Shown here in pieces: positions 13,184 through 21,520 of a stretch of DNA of 21,520 bases. The stretch is from Thermoproteota archaeon (GTDB taxonomy: Archaea; Thermoproteota; Bathyarchaeia; Bathyarchaeales; Bathycorpusculaceae): NCBI GenBank assembly GCA_012511995.1, contig JAAZFA010000471.1:1-21520 (forward strand). The letters run 5' to 3'. Within the stretch, counting starts at the first letter, position 1; every line of letters starts with the position of its first letter. The notes beneath the pieces are model-generated. The model was not told the DNA's origin. It saw nothing but the letters and a program-made list of their open reading frames with translations, and ran no database searches. A program made the position numbers and the translations under genes.

Positions 13184-14374
13184 ATGATGCTTAGCTGGGA
13201 ATACCCACCCAGAGTAATCGGCGGTATATCACCCCATATCTACTTCCTCTCAAAATACCTATCTAAACAGAACGTTAAAGTATATGTTGTAACCTGCGAT
13301 TTCCCAGGAGCGCCTGCACACGAAGTCATAGGCAACGTAGAAGTTTACCGCGTAGATTCTTACAAGAGCCCTTCACCAGACTTCGCCACTTGGGTCTACC
13401 TCATGAATATGAACATGCAAAAAGAAACCGCAGCATTAATGAAAAAAATCGGTGACAAAGTCAACGTCATACACGCACACGACTGGCTTGTCGCCAACGC
13501 CGGAATAGGTCTCAAACACGTATTTAGAAAACCACTAATAGTGACAATGCACTCAACTGAAATGGGACGACGAGACGGCTTACACACCACCGCAGAACGC
13601 ATGATTCATGAAACCGAGGCCTGGTTAACGTATGAGGCATGGAAAGTTATCTGTTGTAGTGACTACATGATTACGCATGTTCGCTACGCATTTGGATTAC
13701 CCAACGACAAACTCGCCATGGTTCCCAATGGCGTAAACACCCATAGCTATGAATTCGATAACGACTGTGAAATTTTCCGAGCAAAATTTGCCCTACCTGA
13801 AGAAAAAATCGCGTTATTCGTAGGTCGATTAGTTTATGAAAAAGGAGTTCAAATCCTCATAAATGCAGTCCCAAAAATCCTTGCCAAAGTCAACACTAAA
13901 TTCATAATAGTCGGAAGTGGCTACATGAAAGAACAACTCCTCAACATCGTCCAAAGCATGGGATTGGAACATAAAGTACTCTTTGAAGGCTTCATGGACG
14001 AAACAACATTACAAAAACTCCAAAAATGCGCCGACGTTTCCATAGTACCTTCACTGTTTGAACCATTTGGCATAGTTGCGTTAGAAGCCATGGCTGCACG
14101 AAGCCCAGTTGTTGCTTCAGACACCGGCGGCTTATCAGAAATCATCGAACACGATAAAACTGGCGTAAAAGTGTACCCTAACAATCCAGATTCACTCGCA
14201 TGGGGCATAATCAAGATCCTTAAAGATGAGACTTACGCTAATTACATTCGCGATAATGCCTATCGCCGTGTACAGGAACGTTATGACTGGCAAAAAATCG
14301 CTAGTGATACCAAATCAATATACGAAGCAGTTTTAAGCGAATATTCTAAGAGCTTCTGGGCTAAAACAGTTTAA
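13184..14374 (+). CDS. Glycogen-synthase-like GT-B glycosyltransferase (GT4/GT5 type)
   Basis: The protein has 396 residues from the first ATG. The N-terminal domain has SWEYPPRVIGGISPH (the acceptor/donor loop with GG), HAHDWLVANAG and VTMHSTEMGR. The C-terminal domain has LFVGRLVYEKGV, IIVGSGYMKEQL, and EPFGIVALEAMAA with the E-x7-E motif, then SDTGGLSEII. This fits a retaining transferase using ADP- or UDP-glucose, probably building intracellular glucan beside the GH57 enzyme. The start is odd. A GGGAGG site at 13148-13153 is 30 nt before the ATG but 9 nt before an in-frame ATA at 13163. Sequence between them (KPNLSVMMLSW) completes the first beta strand, so a non-canonical start is possible. 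Confidence 0.88.
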   Translation: MMLSWEYPPRVIGGISPHIYFLSKYLSKQNVKVYVVTCDFPGAPAHEVIGNVEVYRVDSYKSPSPDFATWVYLMNMNMQKETAALMKKIGDKVNVIHAHDWLVANAGIGLKHVFRKPLIVTMHSTEMGRRDGLHTTAERMIHETEAWLTYEAWKVICCSDYMITHVRYAFGLPNDKLAMVPNGVNTHSYEFDNDCEIFRAKFALPEEKIALFVGRLVYEKGVQILINAVPKILAKVNTKFIIVGSGYMKEQLLNIVQSMGLEHKVLFEGFMDETTLQKLQKCADVSIVPSLFEPFGIVALEAMAARSPVVASDTGGLSEIIEHDKTGVKVYPNNPDSLAWGIIKILKDETYANYIRDNAYRRVQERYDWQKIASDTKSIYEAVLSEYSKSFWAKTV

Positions 14375-14421
14375 CTAAGTTGTAAAAAGGCTAAATCCAG
14401 CTAAAAAAGAAGCTATGTTGT

Positions 14422-14562
14422 TTAACTAAGAAAAAGAGAAGTATATACCAATTTTAGCCAACCATTAGATTGTTCTATAGATCTTTCCATCGCAACCCCC
14501 CTCGAAACGCCCATACCTGCACAGATAATTAAAGCCTTTATGCCGATAACGCCGGTGACCAT
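14422..14562 (-). CDS. Doubtful 46-residue ORF
   Basis: The ORF from the ATG at 14562 reads VTGVIGIKALIICAGMG near its start, a pattern that recalls the first strand and loop of sugar nucleotidyltransferases, and ends in VYTSLFLS. It may be a fragment of such a gene next to the glucan cluster or a chance frame. No Shine-Dalgarno sequence is seen. Nothing else is visible in the intergenic stretch 14375-14631. Confidence 0.2.
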   Translation of the reverse strand: MVTGVIGIKALIICAGMGVSRGVAMERSIEQSNGWLKLVYTSLFLS

Positions 14563-14631
14563 TCTAGCTATAAAACACTTAAAAAAATAGCAATACAATT
14601 TTCAAATCAATAAAAAACGTATAAACGGCAA

Positions 14632-15996
14632 CTATTTGCCGATTACACGCATATTTTCAACAATAACCCATGGAGCAACTAAATTACCCACCTGCCGCTC
14701 ATTACCACCAACCACCGAGATATTCTTCAGCAACTCAAAGACATTGCCAGCCAACATCGCTCCTTTACAGGAATGATCAATCATACCATCTTTAATTATC
14801 CAAGCTGGATTAGCTACAACACTGAATTCTCCACTGACCGGATTGCTACTATGTGCACCTTGAAGATAATAGATGATTAATCCATCATTGACTTCAGACA
14901 ACATTTCTTCTGCGCTCTTGCGACCAGGCATAATCTGAAAATTAGTAACATCAATGCCGGGTACACTAAGGTAACCAGCACGTGAGGCATTACCGCTGCT
15001 TTCCCTGTTTTCTTTTCGCGCCGTATAGTTGTCATAAAGAAAATTTTTCAGCACCCCTTTTTCTATGATAGGAGTTTTTTGATGTGCAACACCTTCTCCA
15101 TCAAATTGACTAGCACGAAGACCACCAGGATACAAACCATCATCATAAATTGTAAGACTCTTTGAAGCTACTTGTTCACCAATTTTATCCTTAAATGGCG
15201 ACTGACGCCTCTGAACATTATCAGCTTTTATAGCATTCATAAAAGTGTATGTAAGTAAGTCTTGCAACGCAAATTGAGTTAGAATTACACGGGTTGTTTT
15301 AGTTTCCACCGGTTTAGGCTTCAACGCCGCCACTGCAAGCTTTGCTGCTTCCCTCCCAACCCATTCAGGATTAAGCCTATAATCCCTTGTAATATTAAAC
15401 TCAAAACAAATCGGTGTTACCTCACTACCTTCCTTAGCTAAAGCTGCTAAACTACATTCAACTATTGTGCCTCGATCATAAGCTGCAATCCCATTAGAAT
15501 TTACAATCGCATTGGCCCAATAACCACTGCCAGCACCACCTTCAACTGGAAAAACACGTTTATCAACTTCTGGAGCAACATCTAACATAGTTGCGGTTAC
15601 TTTAACAAGATCTTCGGGGCTTAACTCAACAATCCGTTGGTCAAATGTACCTTCTGCCGGACGATATGATTGCATACTGGGAAGTCCATGCCAATCTGGG
15701 TCAGGCTTACTTGCTTTTGCAGCACTAAGTGCACCTATAACTGCACCTTCGATAGCTGCTTTGTCGGTTAAGATGTTTGTGTAGGCAAAGCCTATTGCTT
15801 TGTTAACTAATACCCTGATGCCCAATCCACGGTCAATTATGCAATTGGTTTTGCTAATTTGACCAAGTTCGATGCCTATACTTATTGCTTGCCCCTCGTA
15901 GGCATAGGCTTCTGCTTCTTTAGCACCAAGTTTAAGAGCTGCCTTCACGGCATCCTCCGCAGTACTGATCAAGGTTTGTCTCTCAAGCACTCCCAC
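14632..15996 (-). CDS. tldE: TldE/PmbA family protein (partner of TldD)
   Basis: The protein has 454 residues from GTG 15996, chosen because GAGGTG lies 7 nt upstream; the frame is open to GTG 16011. It shows the TldD/TldE fold pattern ([12 protein letters not shown]..., [19 protein letters not shown], a C-terminal [22 protein letters not shown]) but lacks the HExxxH metal motif of TldD, as usual for the TldE subunit. In bacteria TldD and TldE form a heteromeric zinc protease that trims modified peptides and degrades unfolded ones. The start overlaps the end of tldD by 14 bp, so the pair is translated together. The substrate in this organism is unknown. Confidence 0.9.
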   Translation of the reverse strand: MGVLERQTLISTAEDAVKAALKLGAKEAEAYAYEGQAISIGIELGQISKTNCIIDRGLGIRVLVNKAIGFAYTNILTDKAAIEGAVIGALSAAKASKPDPDWHGLPSMQSYRPAEGTFDQRIVELSPEDLVKVTATMLDVAPEVDKRVFPVEGGAGSGYWANAIVNSNGIAAYDRGTIVECSLAALAKEGSEVTPICFEFNITRDYRLNPEWVGREAAKLAVAALKPKPVETKTTRVILTQFALQDLLTYTFMNAIKADNVQRRQSPFKDKIGEQVASKSLTIYDDGLYPGGLRASQFDGEGVAHQKTPIIEKGVLKNFLYDNYTARKENRESSGNASRAGYLSVPGIDVTNFQIMPGRKSAEEMLSEVNDGLIIYYLQGAHSSNPVSGEFSVVANPAWIIKDGMIDHSCKGAMLAGNVFELLKNISVVGGNERQVGNLVAPWVIVENMRVIGK

Positions 15997-17365
15997 CAAC
16001 GACCACCTCACTTAATCGTATATGCGGTCCACCATCACAGATAAAAGCGGTCTGTCCCTTTCCACACCTACCCGGATCCAAAACGAAATCTCTACCTACA
16101 GCATCAACCTTATGCAAAGTTTCAAGAGTATTACCACTTATTGATGCATCACGAATGGGCGCACCGATTTCACTGTTTATGATTTCATAACCCTCTTGAA
16201 TACCAACTTGGAAAGTACCATCTAAACTTGCTTGACCGCCACGAAAACTTTTGAAATAGTAACCAAACTTGATTCCTTCAAAGAGTTCTTCCAACGTTTG
16301 ATCTTGGGGAGCCATGTATGTGCAACGCATTCGAATAATAGGTTCAACCCTAAAATCTTCAGCTCTTGCATTACCAGTTGGGTTGGTGTTGAATTTATTG
16401 GCTGTATCACGGTTATGCATTAACCCAGTGACGATGCCATCTTTAATGAGAAGAGTCTTCTGTGTTGGAACACCTTCGTCATCGTACTTAAAAGCGCCAA
16501 ATGAACCTAATAACGTACCATCGTCATAAAATGTAACGAGACTTGAACCGATTTTTTTACCCATATTACTTGCGAGCAAACCCCCAGATAGTGCAAGATC
16601 AGCCTCAGCCAAATGTCCAAAAGCTTCGTGAACGAATACCCCAACAACATTAGGTCCCAGTACAACCGGAGATTTACCGCCTTTAGGAGGTTTAGCGGTT
16701 AACTGCTGCACAGCTCGGGCAGCTACTTTTTTACCTAATTCTTCTGGAATTTGTTCGTCAAAGAGCTCGTACCCTGCTGTAGAACCGATTTCTTCTCTAC
16801 TAAAAGTAAAAACCCCATTAGTTCTAGCCGTCGCGGTTATACGTGCCCATACATAGAGCTTATCCTGCTCAATACTTGTACCTTCGCTATTAACAAAAAA
16901 GCTATTACCCGTCAAATCCAGGTAATCCATTCCACAGCTTTTAACACGTGAATCAAAACCTATGCTTGATCGGTTGATTTTCAATGCAGTCTGAATTTTT
17001 TCTTCCATAGATACATGAGAAGGATCCTTTTTGGGTTTAGCAACCACACGATCCTCTATCACCTTGACTGGAGCCAACTTGATAGGGATTTTTAAACGGG
17101 TACTAGCTAATTTAGCCATACGACAGGCACTTAACACTGCATTGTCTAAAGTCACTGGTTCTAATGAACCGGCAGATGCAAAACCCCATGCACCGTTAAC
17201 TAGAACACGGACAGCTACACCACTCTCAATACCCTGTTTAGCGGCTTCGACCTGTTCCTCTTTGAGAGTGAGACTAGTTTTTGTTAACCGCAAAGCCCTT
17301 GCTTCAGCATATTCTGCGCCTAAACTTATGGCGGTGCTGTTTAATTTATTGAGAAAGTCTTTCAA
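15983..17365 (-). CDS. tldD: TldD metalloprotease subunit
   Basis: The protein has 460 residues, a typical length. The zinc motif HEAFGH (residues 246-251, HExxxH) sits in [17 protein letters not shown]. Further family stretches are [16 protein letters not shown], the C-terminal [16 protein letters not shown] and a [13 protein letters not shown] region. The likely start is the TTG at 17365; no better ATG is available without losing the conserved N-terminus. A TATA-like TTTAATATACT lies at about 17397-17407. The overlap with tldE shows an operon. The enzyme is expected to be a cytosolic peptidase working as a TldD/TldE complex. Confidence 0.92.
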   Translation of the reverse strand: MKDFLNKLNSTAISLGAEYAEARALRLTKTSLTLKEEQVEAAKQGIESGVAVRVLVNGAWGFASAGSLEPVTLDNAVLSACRMAKLASTRLKIPIKLAPVKVIEDRVVAKPKKDPSHVSMEEKIQTALKINRSSIGFDSRVKSCGMDYLDLTGNSFFVNSEGTSIEQDKLYVWARITATARTNGVFTFSREEIGSTAGYELFDEQIPEELGKKVAARAVQQLTAKPPKGGKSPVVLGPNVVGVFVHEAFGHLAEADLALSGGLLASNMGKKIGSSLVTFYDDGTLLGSFGAFKYDDEGVPTQKTLLIKDGIVTGLMHNRDTANKFNTNPTGNARAEDFRVEPIIRMRCTYMAPQDQTLEELFEGIKFGYYFKSFRGGQASLDGTFQVGIQEGYEIINSEIGAPIRDASISGNTLETLHKVDAVGRDFVLDPGRCGKGQTAFICDGGPHIRLSEVVVGGSA

Positions 17366-17431
17366 GTCTATTTGTCCTAGAAACCATGGTTTAGCGTAGT
17401 ATATTAAAGAATAGCAAAACGATCAATTATT

Positions 17432-18721
17432 TTACCAGTAGTCACTCATACTGCGTTGCTGCACTTTAGTAAATATTGACGCGTTATCCCTAACCGGTAA
17501 CGACTCGATACCTAAATCAAGTTGACCATAGACACCATCGTAACCTGGTGTTACTTTTACAGTACCATCACGTACACGAATAATAGCTTGGGCAATTGTA
17601 GGTCCAACAACTAACGCCATCTCTTCCAAAGAAGCATCAATAAGAACGCTGTATTCGTCACTAAATTTCTCAATAAGGGCATTATAGGGTTTCCAGACTG
17701 CTTGCGTTGAGGGTGCTGCAGAACCAATAACAGCAGCGATAATTTCTGAAAGAGGTAGTAATCTCATGAATTTAGGCACATCTTCACGCTTATAACCGAG
17801 AGGTCGGTCGGCAAGTTCTTCAATGCGTTGTTCAACACCTTTGGTAAGTTTTCGGCGACAAATTGGGCAGTTGTTACCAAGTTTTCTTGCTTCCGAGGGA
17901 GCCATTGATAATTTGCAATTACGGTGACCGGTCCAATGATATTTACCATAAGCTGGATCAGTTTCAATTGTAAATTTAAAACGAGCGGGATCGTTGGTAG
18001 ATATAGCTGAAGTGATCTCTTTGTAAGTGAATTTGGAAAGCTCAAAGACGTTAGCTTCTCTACCGATACGCCAAGGCCAGAAACTGTGACAGTCACTATT
18101 AGAAACCAATCCATATCGATCCAATTTGCTTAGTCGCCAATTCATAGTTGGATCTGAAGATAAACCGGTCTCAAGGGCATGGATATGTTTGGTCATATCT
18201 TGGTAACAGTCTTCGACTGTGTCAAAACCACTAAATGCACCAAATATACTAAACCATGGTGTCCATACATGCGCTGGAAAAACCATATTATCTGTTGAGA
18301 TGCTCATTACTTCTTCAACAAGTTGGGGCGCCGAACAATCAAGAATTGGTCGACCGTCACTAGATAAGTCACCGAAATGTTTGAGACTTTCATTGATTTG
18401 ATCTACATTTTCCAGGCTAGGGGTAAGAATAACATGATGTACTTTTTTTGATTCTCCGTTATAATCAAAGATCGTAGAAACTTCGGTTTGTAGCATAAAC
18501 CGTACAGGCGAATCCACAGTGGGTTTTAAGAGTCCATTGTTTCCGTCTGGAAAGAGAACTTCTCGAATTTCATTGAGCCATAATGGATGAGTGAAGTCGC
18601 CTGTTCCCACCAAGTTAAGGCCTTTAATCTTTGCATATTTTGCGATCTCTTGTAAACTCATTTTTTCGCTGGTTGCACGACTGTATCTACCATGGATGTG
18701 AAGATCCGCGATGACTCGAAT
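17432..18721 (-). CDS. Endonuclease Q (EndoQ), PHP-domain DNA repair nuclease
   Basis: EndoQ cuts DNA 5' of deaminated bases and abasic sites. The PHP metal motifs are MRVIADLHIHGRYSRATS at the start (H8-x-H10), GTGDFTHP, LQTEVSTIF, FPAHVWTPW and VSNSDCHSFWPWRIG. A zinc module (HRNCKLSMAP...NNCPICRRKLT) and the diagnostic RIEELADRPLGYK follow, then a helical C-terminal domain. The only ATG near the start (18661) would delete the HxH metal ligands. The frame is open upstream and conserved up to ATT at 18719-18721, with GGAGG (18734-18730) 8 nt before it and no in-frame ATG, GTG or TTG in between. I therefore place the start at this AUU, giving 429 residues, close to the usual length. GTA at 18724 is the other option. 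Confidence 0.88.
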   Translation of the reverse strand: MRVIADLHIHGRYSRATSEKMSLQEIAKYAKIKGLNLVGTGDFTHPLWLNEIREVLFPDGNNGLLKPTVDSPVRFMLQTEVSTIFDYNGESKKVHHVILTPSLENVDQINESLKHFGDLSSDGRPILDCSAPQLVEEVMSISTDNMVFPAHVWTPWFSIFGAFSGFDTVEDCYQDMTKHIHALETGLSSDPTMNWRLSKLDRYGLVSNSDCHSFWPWRIGREANVFELSKFTYKEITSAISTNDPARFKFTIETDPAYGKYHWTGHRNCKLSMAPSEARKLGNNCPICRRKLTKGVEQRIEELADRPLGYKREDVPKFMRLLPLSEIIAAVIGSAAPSTQAVWKPYNALIEKFSDEYSVLIDASLEEMALVVGPTIAQAIIRVRDGTVKVTPGYDGVYGQLDLGIESLPVRDNASIFTKVQQRSMSDYW

Positions 18722-18728
18722 TACTGTG

Positions 18729-18734
18729 CCCTCC
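18729..18734 (-). promoter_or_regulatory. Shine-Dalgarno site deciding the EndoQ start
   Basis: The minus strand reads AAGGAGGGCACAGTAATTCG. The strong GGAGGG fits initiation at ATT (8 nt from GGAGG) or GTA (5 nt). It would be 68 nt from the first ATG, far too distant to serve it. Confidence 0.6.
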
Positions 18735-18865
18735 TTTCTAATTTTTTTAGATTAAGCCAGTGCTTTAACTCTTAAGGTAATACTAAAAGCATTCGCCGAT
18801 ACATGACAAACGATTCATTGTTCTATGCAGCTTCTAACAAAAATCCTTTGTTTTCCGACAATATA

Positions 18866-18874
18866 CTTTTATTA
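18866..18874 (+). promoter_or_regulatory. TATA box of the hypA operon
   Basis: CTTTTATTA lies about 27 bp before the ATG at 18897, with no Shine-Dalgarno site, as for a leaderless operon mRNA. Confidence 0.35.
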
Positions 18875-18896
18875 TTCAAATAAAGTATCTAGTTCT

Positions 18897-19301
18897 ATGC
18901 ATGAATGGGCACTAGCTGAAGCAATTCTTATCACTGCACAACGAATCGCTAAAGATGAAGAGTTGACTACAATTTCAGAAGTTATAATTCGCGTTGGGCA
19001 GTTACAGCAAGTTGAAATACCAATTCTCCGGTTTGCATTAAAACAGATGAGCGAAGGAGCCTTCAAAGACACTAAGTATTATATTCGCAAAGCTAAGTCT
19101 ACGTTAAAATGTAGAGTGTGTGGTAACGCTTGGCAGTATAACCCAAATAAACTCGACAAAGCAACAGCTGAAGCCATCCATTTTATACCTGAGGTAGCGC
19201 ATACTTATATCAAATGTGCAAATTGTGGCAGTCCAGACTTTGAAATAGTCAGGGGGCGTGGAGTCTGGCTTGAAGGGTTAAAAGGAGTGAAAACTGTATG
19301 A
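18897..19301 (+). CDS. hypA: HypA, nickel metallochaperone for [NiFe] hydrogenase
   Basis: The protein has 134 residues from the ATG at 18897. The frame is open for 24 codons upstream, but only this start gives the MHEWALAEAI terminus whose Met-His-Glu binds nickel. The zinc site has two CxxC pairs, Cys72/75 and Cys107/110. The 31 residues between them form an insert also seen in archaeal HypA proteins. HypA delivers nickel during hydrogenase maturation. Its TGA stop overlaps the ATG of the next gene (ATGA, 19298-19301), an ATP-type HypB, with which it is expected to form a complex. No hydrogenase gene lies in the window. Confidence 0.93.
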   Translation: MHEWALAEAILITAQRIAKDEELTTISEVIIRVGQLQQVEIPILRFALKQMSEGAFKDTKYYIRKAKSTLKCRVCGNAWQYNPNKLDKATAEAIHFIPEVAHTYIKCANCGSPDFEIVRGRGVWLEGLKGVKTV

Positions 19302-20044
19302 TCGACCCGCGAACAAGCGTAATAACACAGCGTTTAGCGCGAATTAAACATATTGTCGCCGTTACCAGTGGTAAAGGTGGCGTTGGTAAAAGTATAGTTT
19401 CAACTGCATTAGCACTTTCACTATTAAAAGAAGGTTACCATGTTGGATTATTTGACATCGATTTTACGGGTCCATCAACACATATAATTTTGGGTGTGGA
19501 AAAAAATATCCAGCCTAAAGAGGACAAAGGAATCGTTCCTGCCACTGTTGAAGGCTTAGCATACATGTCACTTGTCTATTTCGTCGCAGGTAAGGCTACT
19601 CCTTTACGAGGTGTAGATGTATCAAACGCGCTTATCGAACTTTTAGCAGTAACTCAATGGGGCGAGTTAGACTTTTTAATTATTGATATGCCACCGGGTA
19701 TAGGGGATGCTGTTTTAGATCTAGTACGACTAATTGAAAGGATCAAGTTTTTAATTGTTACCACTCCCTCGCTGTTGGCATTCGATGTGGTTAAGAAGCA
19801 GGTGGAAATTCTCACTGACCTTAAAATGCCCATTGTTGGTATTGTTGAGAACATGAAACGAGATAACGCTGATACCATTAAATCTGAGTCATCGAGATTG
19901 GGATTAATGTATCTTGGGGGAGTTCAATATGATTCGAGAGTCGAGAATTTTATTGGCAATCCCTTGAAGCTGCTCCAGATAATGGATGCTTACCTAGATA
20001 AAATAAAGAAAGCATTCATGGTCGAAAAGGGAAACAATAGATGA
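19298..20044 (+). CDS. hypB: ATP-type HypB (Mrp/MinD-family ATPase, HypA partner)
   Basis: This 248-residue deviant Walker A ATPase has SGKGGVGKS (residues 24-32), the FDIDFTGPSTH Walker A' region and the IIDMPPGIGD motif. It looks like Mrp/NBP35 proteins, but the place where those carry CxxC after VENM is here MKRDNADTIK, without cysteines. It is therefore not an Fe-S carrier of the Mrp type. In Thermococcus a Mrp-like ATPase next to hypA replaces GTP-type HypB and loads nickel onto HypA, and the overlap with hypA here supports the same role. It also overlaps the HAD gene downstream (ATGA, 20041-20044), so the three genes form one operon. Confidence 0.82.
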   Translation: MIDPRTSVITQRLARIKHIVAVTSGKGGVGKSIVSTALALSLLKEGYHVGLFDIDFTGPSTHIILGVEKNIQPKEDKGIVPATVEGLAYMSLVYFVAGKATPLRGVDVSNALIELLAVTQWGELDFLIIDMPPGIGDAVLDLVRLIERIKFLIVTTPSLLAFDVVKKQVEILTDLKMPIVGIVENMKRDNADTIKSESSRLGLMYLGGVQYDSRVENFIGNPLKLLQIMDAYLDKIKKAFMVEKGNNR

Positions 20045-20772
20045 CATGTAAAGCAATAATATTTGACTATATTGGCACACTTGTAAATTGCCGCAACTAT
20101 TATATGGCAAACTCAGAAATTGTCCTATACAGGTCGCTTGTTGCAGAGAACTTCGAACTTGATAAAAAACAATTTTTAGATGCTTATAGAACCTTCCATA
20201 AAAAGTATCGAATCATCCGCTATCAGCAATTCAGAGAAGTAACCAATGCCGTTTGGGTTGCAGAAGCACTTACTAGCCTCGGAGTCGCAGTCACACCTGA
20301 CGACATTCGACTTAAGACTGCACTTAACATGTTTTTCCAAGATTTTATTAAAACGGTTGAATTACGCGAGGGTGCTATGAAGTTGCTCAAGGAAACTTCG
20401 GAGAAGTTTCGTTTAGGTTTAATTAGCAACTTTACTCATGGACCAGTTATCCATAAAAGTTTGCGGAAATTGGGGATTGATTCATTATTTAACGTCATTG
20501 TTGTGTCTGATGACATTGGTTGGAGAAAACCTAGTCCGTTAATTTTTGAGGATATGCTTAAGCGACTGAAAGTTAGAACAGACGAGGCAGTATTCATCGG
20601 CGATAGCCCGCTTGAGGATATTAAGGGTGCAAATGATTTTGGACTAAAGACAGTATTTGTGCAATCACAATTCAATAGCCTAAAAGACCTAATAGACAGC
20701 CAACAGGTACCAGACTACACTGTTGATGACTTATTAACGTTGTTTACAAAGATACATGAGATCACAAGATAA
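20041..20772 (+). CDS. HAD-superfamily hydrolase-like protein
   Basis: These 243 residues carry HAD motifs in order: motif I FDYIGTLV, motif II LISNFT, motif III Lys in GWRKPSP, and motif IV IGDSPLEDIKGAN, with an alpha-helical cap between I and II. The second Asp of motif I (DxD), the acid/base of phosphatases, is Ile here. This resembles dehalogenase-type motif I (DxYGT) more than phosphatases. It may be a weak phosphatase, another HAD reaction, or a binding protein. It overlaps hypB by 4 bp, which suggests a link to hydrogenase maturation or only shared transcription. Confidence 0.85.
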   Translation: MTCKAIIFDYIGTLVNCRNYYMANSEIVLYRSLVAENFELDKKQFLDAYRTFHKKYRIIRYQQFREVTNAVWVAEALTSLGVAVTPDDIRLKTALNMFFQDFIKTVELREGAMKLLKETSEKFRLGLISNFTHGPVIHKSLRKLGIDSLFNVIVVSDDIGWRKPSPLIFEDMLKRLKVRTDEAVFIGDSPLEDIKGANDFGLKTVFVQSQFNSLKDLIDSQQVPDYTVDDLLTLFTKIHEITR

Positions 20773-20788
20773 AAAAAGTTGAAAAGTA

Positions 20789-20935
20789 TTATTTCCATTT
20801 CGGTTTAGGAAAATCTTTACATTTATAAATACGTAATTGCCGTTGAGGTTCAATGCGGCAACGTTTTCGAGAGTTTTGCCGTTTAAGCAATGGTGGCAAT
20901 TGAAAGAAAGGGCATTTTGAACAAAGTGTACTCAA
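20789..20935 (-). CDS. 48-residue basic four-cysteine protein, downstream of the ABC permease
   Basis: This short gene reads MSTLCSKCPFFQLPP, then KRQNSRKRC, RIYKCKDF and ends PKPKWK. Cys at 5, 8, 26 and 39 could form one zinc site. Its TTG start has AGGAGGTGA six bases upstream, and this Shine-Dalgarno sequence overlaps the stop codon of the permease gene (TAG, 20948-20950). That is strong evidence for coupled translation in the same operon. The content is basic and hydrophilic, with no membrane segment. It might bind nucleic acid or be a small zinc protein that regulates the transporter. I recognise no family. Confidence 0.6.
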   Translation of the reverse strand: MSTLCSKCPFFQLPPLLKRQNSRKRCRIEPQRQLRIYKCKDFPKPKWK

Positions 20936-20947
20936 ACTTTTCACCTC

Positions 20948-21520
20948 CTATCTAGTCATCATCCTCTTGAATAATGGGACAGCTATAGCCAACAAAACTG
21001 CACCAAAGACTATCAACACTATTAACTCAGTCGCTATCTGTGGTATACCAGCGCCTAACACCATCACTTTCCGCATTGCATTAGAAGCATACGTAAGAGG
21101 CAAAAAGGAACTAATTGTTTGCATGAAACTGGGCATCATTTTTACTGGGAAAAATATTCCACTAAGGAACATCATTGGAAACATTGTTGTCATCATTATC
21201 ATTGTGGCTGTTTCCTGATCTTTTGCAACGGAAGTCAGAGTGATACCTAAACCTACAAAGCTAAATACACCCAGCAACAGCAAACCCACAACAAGCAACA
21301 AACTACCGTGTATTGTTACACCAAATAGAGTTACTGCTAGTAACAGGATTATGAATCCCTGTAACAAACCTCTGGCTAACTGCGCCAAGGTCTTCCCTAG
21401 TATGATTGATAACCTGTTGATTGGCGCAACCATGACACCATCTAAAGTGCCTAGTTCACGTTCCATCGTGATAGCGCCAGGTAAACCAGTCATCACACTC
21501 ATCATTACAGTCATCATCAT
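20948..21520 (-). CDS. ABC-2 type transporter permease, C-terminal part (cut by window edge)
   Basis: The 190 visible residues are the C-terminal part of an ABC-2 permease. They include ERELGTLDGVMVAPINR, the cytosolic loop typical of this family, then four to five hydrophobic segments with SVAKDQETATMI, FFPVKMMPSFMQ, and FLPLTYASNAMR before the last helix and a basic FKRMMTR tail. The gene continues beyond 21520, so its start and the ATPase partner are not seen. It would export a drug, lipid or polysaccharide. The Cys4 small gene follows in the same operon. Confidence 0.88.
   Translation of the reverse strand: MMMTVMMSVMTGLPGAITMERELGTLDGVMVAPINRLSIILGKTLAQLARGLLQGFIILLLAVTLFGVTIHGSLLLVVGLLLLGVFSFVGLGITLTSVAKDQETATMIMMTTMFPMMFLSGIFFPVKMMPSFMQTISSFLPLTYASNAMRKVMVLGAGIPQIATELIVLIVFGAVLLAIAVPLFKRMMTR

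Noticed and set aside
1..21520. CRISPR array
   Set aside because: No run of regularly spaced near-identical 25-40-bp repeats with unique spacers was found; the repeats in the element are few and irregular.

Overview
The window looks like chromosomal DNA of an archaeon. Supporting signs are TATA-box promoters about 25-28 bp upstream of apparently leaderless start codons, an Elf1-type elongation factor, an EndoQ-type repair nuclease, a GH57 amylase, the HypA / ATP-type HypB pair, and an SSV-type integrase split by insertion into a tRNA gene. A lineage near Bathyarchaeia (TACK) is my inference from the style of the genes; no rRNA marker is present to prove it.

Layout. 1-514: remains of a DDE transposase. 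515-2237 (minus): a secreted transglutaminase-like protein with a C-terminal zinc ribbon, then an Elf1-like zinc-ribbon protein. 2381-2459: tRNA-Gly(UCC). 2412-5752: a 3.29-kb integrated element bounded by 48-bp direct copies of the tRNA 3' part. It carries a PD-(D/E)XK nuclease-like gene, about 1.2 kb of apparently noncoding, repeat- and G-rich DNA, and an integrase gene cut in two by the integration (intN at 2410-2730, intC at 4770-5768). The two halves share one reading frame through the att repeat, so the excised circle would encode a single 417-residue integrase.

5864-7533: a palindromic operator-like site upstream of a decayed DUF3786 gene, then a DUF4256 protein and a small hypothetical. 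7567-10253 (minus): a cytosolic cyclophilin, a membrane-anchored cyclophilin and a membrane-anchored winged-helix regulator. 10671-14374 (plus): a glucan cluster with a GH57 amylase, a small winged-helix-like protein, a one-domain glycosyltransferase and a full GT-B glycosyltransferase.

14632-17365 (minus): the tldE and tldD genes, overlapping. 17432-18721 (minus): EndoQ, whose conserved N-terminus requires a non-canonical start, best read as AUU. 18897-20772 (plus): hypA, ATP-type hypB and a HAD-like gene, joined by ATGA overlaps. 20789-21520 (minus): the end of an ABC-2 permease and, directly behind it, a previously unlisted 48-residue four-cysteine protein with a strong Shine-Dalgarno site.

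The most unusual part is the compact integrated element. Its integrase is inactivated by its own integration, it has almost no cargo, and it holds a repeat cluster and a G-quadruplex-prone tract that could be its replication or maintenance region. The non-canonical EndoQ start, the one-domain glycosyltransferase and the small Cys4 gene also deserve a second look.
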